Shown here: piece by piece, positions 63,739-64,000 of the stretch
Numbering within the stretch: position 1 is the stretch's first letter
Layout of the letters: the number at the start of each line of letters is the position of its first letter
NCBI RefSeq assembly: GCF_009183415.1
Contig: NZ_WEHU01000010.1
Coordinates: 124,001 to 188,000, forward strand
Origin: Bacillus sp. B1-b2
GTDB taxonomy: Bacteria; Bacillota; Bacilli; Bacillales; Cytobacillaceae
Direction: 5' to 3'
DNA: 64,000 nt
The notes under the pieces: generated by a model
Told to the model about the DNA's origin: nothing
Seen by the model: the letters and a program-made list of their open reading frames with translations, nothing else
Database searches by the model: none
Position numbers and translations under genes: made by a program

Positions 63739-64000
63739 TGTTAAAAAGACAAGAATACATTTAAGGGGAATCAACGAAAGAAGGGGATGTCCTTAACCGT
63801 TTAGGTGTGAGTTTGAAAGAAGCCATACAATTACGACTATGCCCCAAAATTCCTCATTTTCCTTTTACTCTTTTGCTTCTTTCAAAATAGGACTTGAACT
63901 TATAAGGTGAATTGAGGAATGAGGAGAAAGGATTTTCTGCGTTTCACCTTTATCCAAATTAAATACCGATAAAAGGTATCGAAGATACGTTTCCTATTCG

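Larger units (their letters stand above)
63056..64000 (+). repeat. Direct repeat, right copy (reaches the window edge)
   Basis: This is base-for-base identical to 6116-7060, including the right-end repeats, ynfA and the start of the GTATCGAAGATACG hairpin unit. It is cut by the window end, so its full length is unknown. Confidence 0.95.

Noticed and set aside
1-64000. rRNA or tRNA genes
   Set aside because: No tRNA-like cloverleaf with a CCA-type end, no GTTCGANTC-type T-loop in context and no rRNA core sequence was noticed on either strand.

Overview
The window is AT-rich DNA of a spore-forming Bacillaceae bacterium. The signs are Bacillus-type ribosome binding sites (GGAGG) with frequent TTG and GTG starts, FecCD/MATE/DedA/Lgt-type proteins of Firmicute character, and sporulation regulators of the Spo0E and Sda families. 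The species cannot be fixed from the sequence.

Layout. (1) 1-5.9 kb: an MFS drug-efflux gene cut by the window edge, a YdjM-like membrane hydrolase, and a four-gene Fe3+-siderophore ABC importer behind a Fur-like box. (2) 6.1-7.06 kb: the first copy of a direct repeat of at least 945 bp (a Tn7-like right end plus a ynfA-family gene). The second copy starts at 63056 and runs off the window, identical throughout, with an offset of 56,940 bp. (3) 7.0-12.4 kb: mostly non-coding, made of diverged repeat units. Three of them (near 8.6, 9.2 and 12.3 kb) look like left ends of Tn7-like elements. Two small membrane genes (one decayed), a hidden Spo0E-like gene and a Zn/Cd module (czrA-czcD) lie among them. 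(4) 12.5-16.7 kb: metal cargo, namely a merR broken by frameshift with its metallochaperone but no merA, a YdhK-type lipoprotein, a VTT protein, and a CsoR-type repressor with a MATE pump. (5) 16.9-27.2 kb: cell-envelope cargo, namely DUF202, an extra Lgt, a YkoGHI-like two-component system with a PepSY protein, Spo0E, an ABC exporter, UppP, DedA, PAP2 and a GGDEF protein. (6) 27.4-44.6 kb: small accessory genes, many paralogous or broken: proteins that resemble serine-recombinase N-domains, a Rad52-like annealing protein, a tyrosine recombinase next to inverted repeats, an AEP-type primase, an Sda-like gene, and three consecutive disrupted genes. (7) 44.7-54.7 kb: a complete type I restriction-modification system and an unassigned module (631-aa protein, HTH-ImmA/IrrE protease, 255-aa protein). 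(8) 56.3-62.9 kb: the tnsABCD operon of a Tn7-like transposon (TnsA, TnsB, TnsC, TniQ/TnsD), followed by right-end TnsB-site-like repeats.

Taken together, about 54 kb (about 9.1 to 63.3 kb) reads as the cargo of a Tn7-like transposon carrying metal resistance, envelope functions, restriction and probable sporulation inhibitors. TnsB and TnsC keep their catalytic motifs. TnsA has Asn where the second catalytic acid (Asp) is expected. No Cas genes, CRISPR array, TnsE, rRNA or tRNA were seen.

Most interesting: (a) three small sporulation inhibitors (two Spo0E-like, one Sda-like) on one mobile element; (b) the altered TnsA active site; (c) the exact 945-bp direct repeat enclosing 56.9 kb; (d) stacked left-end relics; (e) a tyrosine recombinase and primase around a 14-bp inverted repeat; (f) the unassigned 631-aa/ImmA/255-aa module.
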